DNA of 64,000 bases. Origin: Leptospira sp. (GTDB taxonomy: Bacteria; Spirochaetota; Leptospiria; Leptospirales; Leptospiraceae). Both the position numbers and the translations under genes were made by a program. Location of the stretch: the NCBI GenBank assembly GCA_027533185.1, contig JAPZTS010000017.1:75985-139984 (forward strand), given 5' to 3'. Of this stretch, positions 63,630 through 64,000 are shown in pieces; the first letter of the stretch is position 1; every line of letters starts with the position of its first letter. The notes beneath the pieces are model-generated. The model was given only the letters and a program-made list of their open reading frames with translations. It was not told the DNA's origin and searched no databases.

Positions 63630-64000
63630 TCATGGCTTAACAAATACTCCCGGTTTTCTGTTTGGGGTCTGTAGATTCGAATACCTTTTACACTCTCTTA
63701 TAAAAGTATATTCTAATTGAACAATCCAAAAATATTGACCTTGGGAAAGTGATGTAAGATCCAAATCGCATCTCTGAGTATTGCATGTTTTTGATAAAAC
63801 CTTTTCCGAGAGTTCACTATTTTTATAAATTTCAATCACATAGTTCATAAATAACATAGAAGGTGTTCTGGATGAGGGTGAATAGTTTAAGGCAGGCGAT
63901 TCACTTTTAATTGGCTCTTCATTTACACCTGTACATTCTTTCGGAATTTCAAGAGACTCTAAACTCAAAGGCTGACTTTGGTTTTGTAAACTAATGAAAC
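63630..64000 (-). CDS. Hypothetical protein, C-terminal part
   Basis: The frame is open across the right edge, so only the last ~123 residues are visible. The sequence ends in a beta-rich module (MNYVIEIYKNSELSEKVLS, LSQGQYFWIVQLEY) that resembles a fibronectin-type or similar surface domain. N-terminus and function cannot be judged. Confidence 0.5.
   Translation of the reverse strand, partial: FISLQNQSQPLSLESLEIPKECTGVNEEPIKSESPALNYSPSSRTPSMLFMNYVIEIYKNSELSEKVLSKTCNTQRCDLDLTSLSQGQYFWIVQLEYTFIRECKRYSNLQTPNRKPGVFVKP

Overview
The window looks like a chromosomal segment of a spirochaete, most likely a saprophytic-type Leptospira. This is inferred from low GC, many spirochaete-style lipoproteins with short lipoboxes, a secreted protein with the NADase-type glycan-binding (discoidin-like) architecture common in leptospires, a 7TMR-DISM/AraC fusion regulator, and several large Leptospira-style orphan proteins. 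No rRNA, tRNA, CRISPR array, insertion sequence or prophage gene was recognised. Genes are tightly packed, with several convergent pairs overlapping by 4 to 31 bp.

Region by region. 1-4.5 kb: the end of a DUF368 membrane protein, an aromatic amino acid ammonia-lyase whose selectivity residues look tyrosine/phenylalanine-type rather than histidine-type, an NhaD-type Na+/H+ antiporter and an MBL-fold lipoprotein. 4.6-7.7 kb: a small orphan, a membrane 7TMR-DISM receptor fused to an AraC DNA-binding domain, and a YdcF/ElyC-like envelope protein. 7.8-11 kb: a cytochrome c maturation cluster (ccmE, ccmF, ccmH-like) with a CxxxY-type CcmE and an unusual Cys-rich CcmH-like protein. 11-16 kb: bioF, a sirtuin, a DUF486 protein, separate coaB and coaC genes for coenzyme A synthesis, and a CorC/HlyC-type transporter. 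16-24 kb: a secreted TPR protein with a CHAT-like C-terminus, a cytoplasmic multi-PAS hybrid kinase and an ABC-F ATPase. 23.8-26.4 kb: a gene-decay zone with remnants of a SpoIIE-type phosphatase, a beta-propeller protein and a short-chain dehydrogenase around one intact HAD phosphatase.

26.4-31.9 kb: ilvC behind a perfect 15-bp hairpin, a thiolase, a TetR regulator divergent from a DHFR-like reductase with two matching palindromic operators between them, and a soluble transhydrogenase. 31.9-37.9 kb: a minus-strand operon with a cytoplasmic PQQ-type beta-propeller protein, a single-pass membrane protein and a 1273-residue FtsZ/tubulin-like GTPase; this is the best candidate for a little-described system. 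38-45 kb: secreted proteins (SH3b protein, P1-nuclease/phospholipase C-fold enzyme, two tandem M23 peptidases, a discoidin-like protein) plus DUF2237, GST and CutA. 45-53.4 kb: a DegT-family protein lacking the PLP lysine next to an ATP-grasp-like protein, a valine-pyruvate aminotransferase joined to a 775-residue orphan membrane protein, and an Orn/Lys/Arg decarboxylase. 53.4-64 kb: a photolyase/cryptochrome-like protein with apparently swapped domain order, a Ca2+/cation antiporter, DprA, a TPR lipoprotein, RimI, an SDR, DUF445, a lipoprotein, a beta-lactamase-fold lipoprotein, and the 3' end of an orphan gene running off the right edge.

Functions are read from motifs and family resemblance only; no searches were run.
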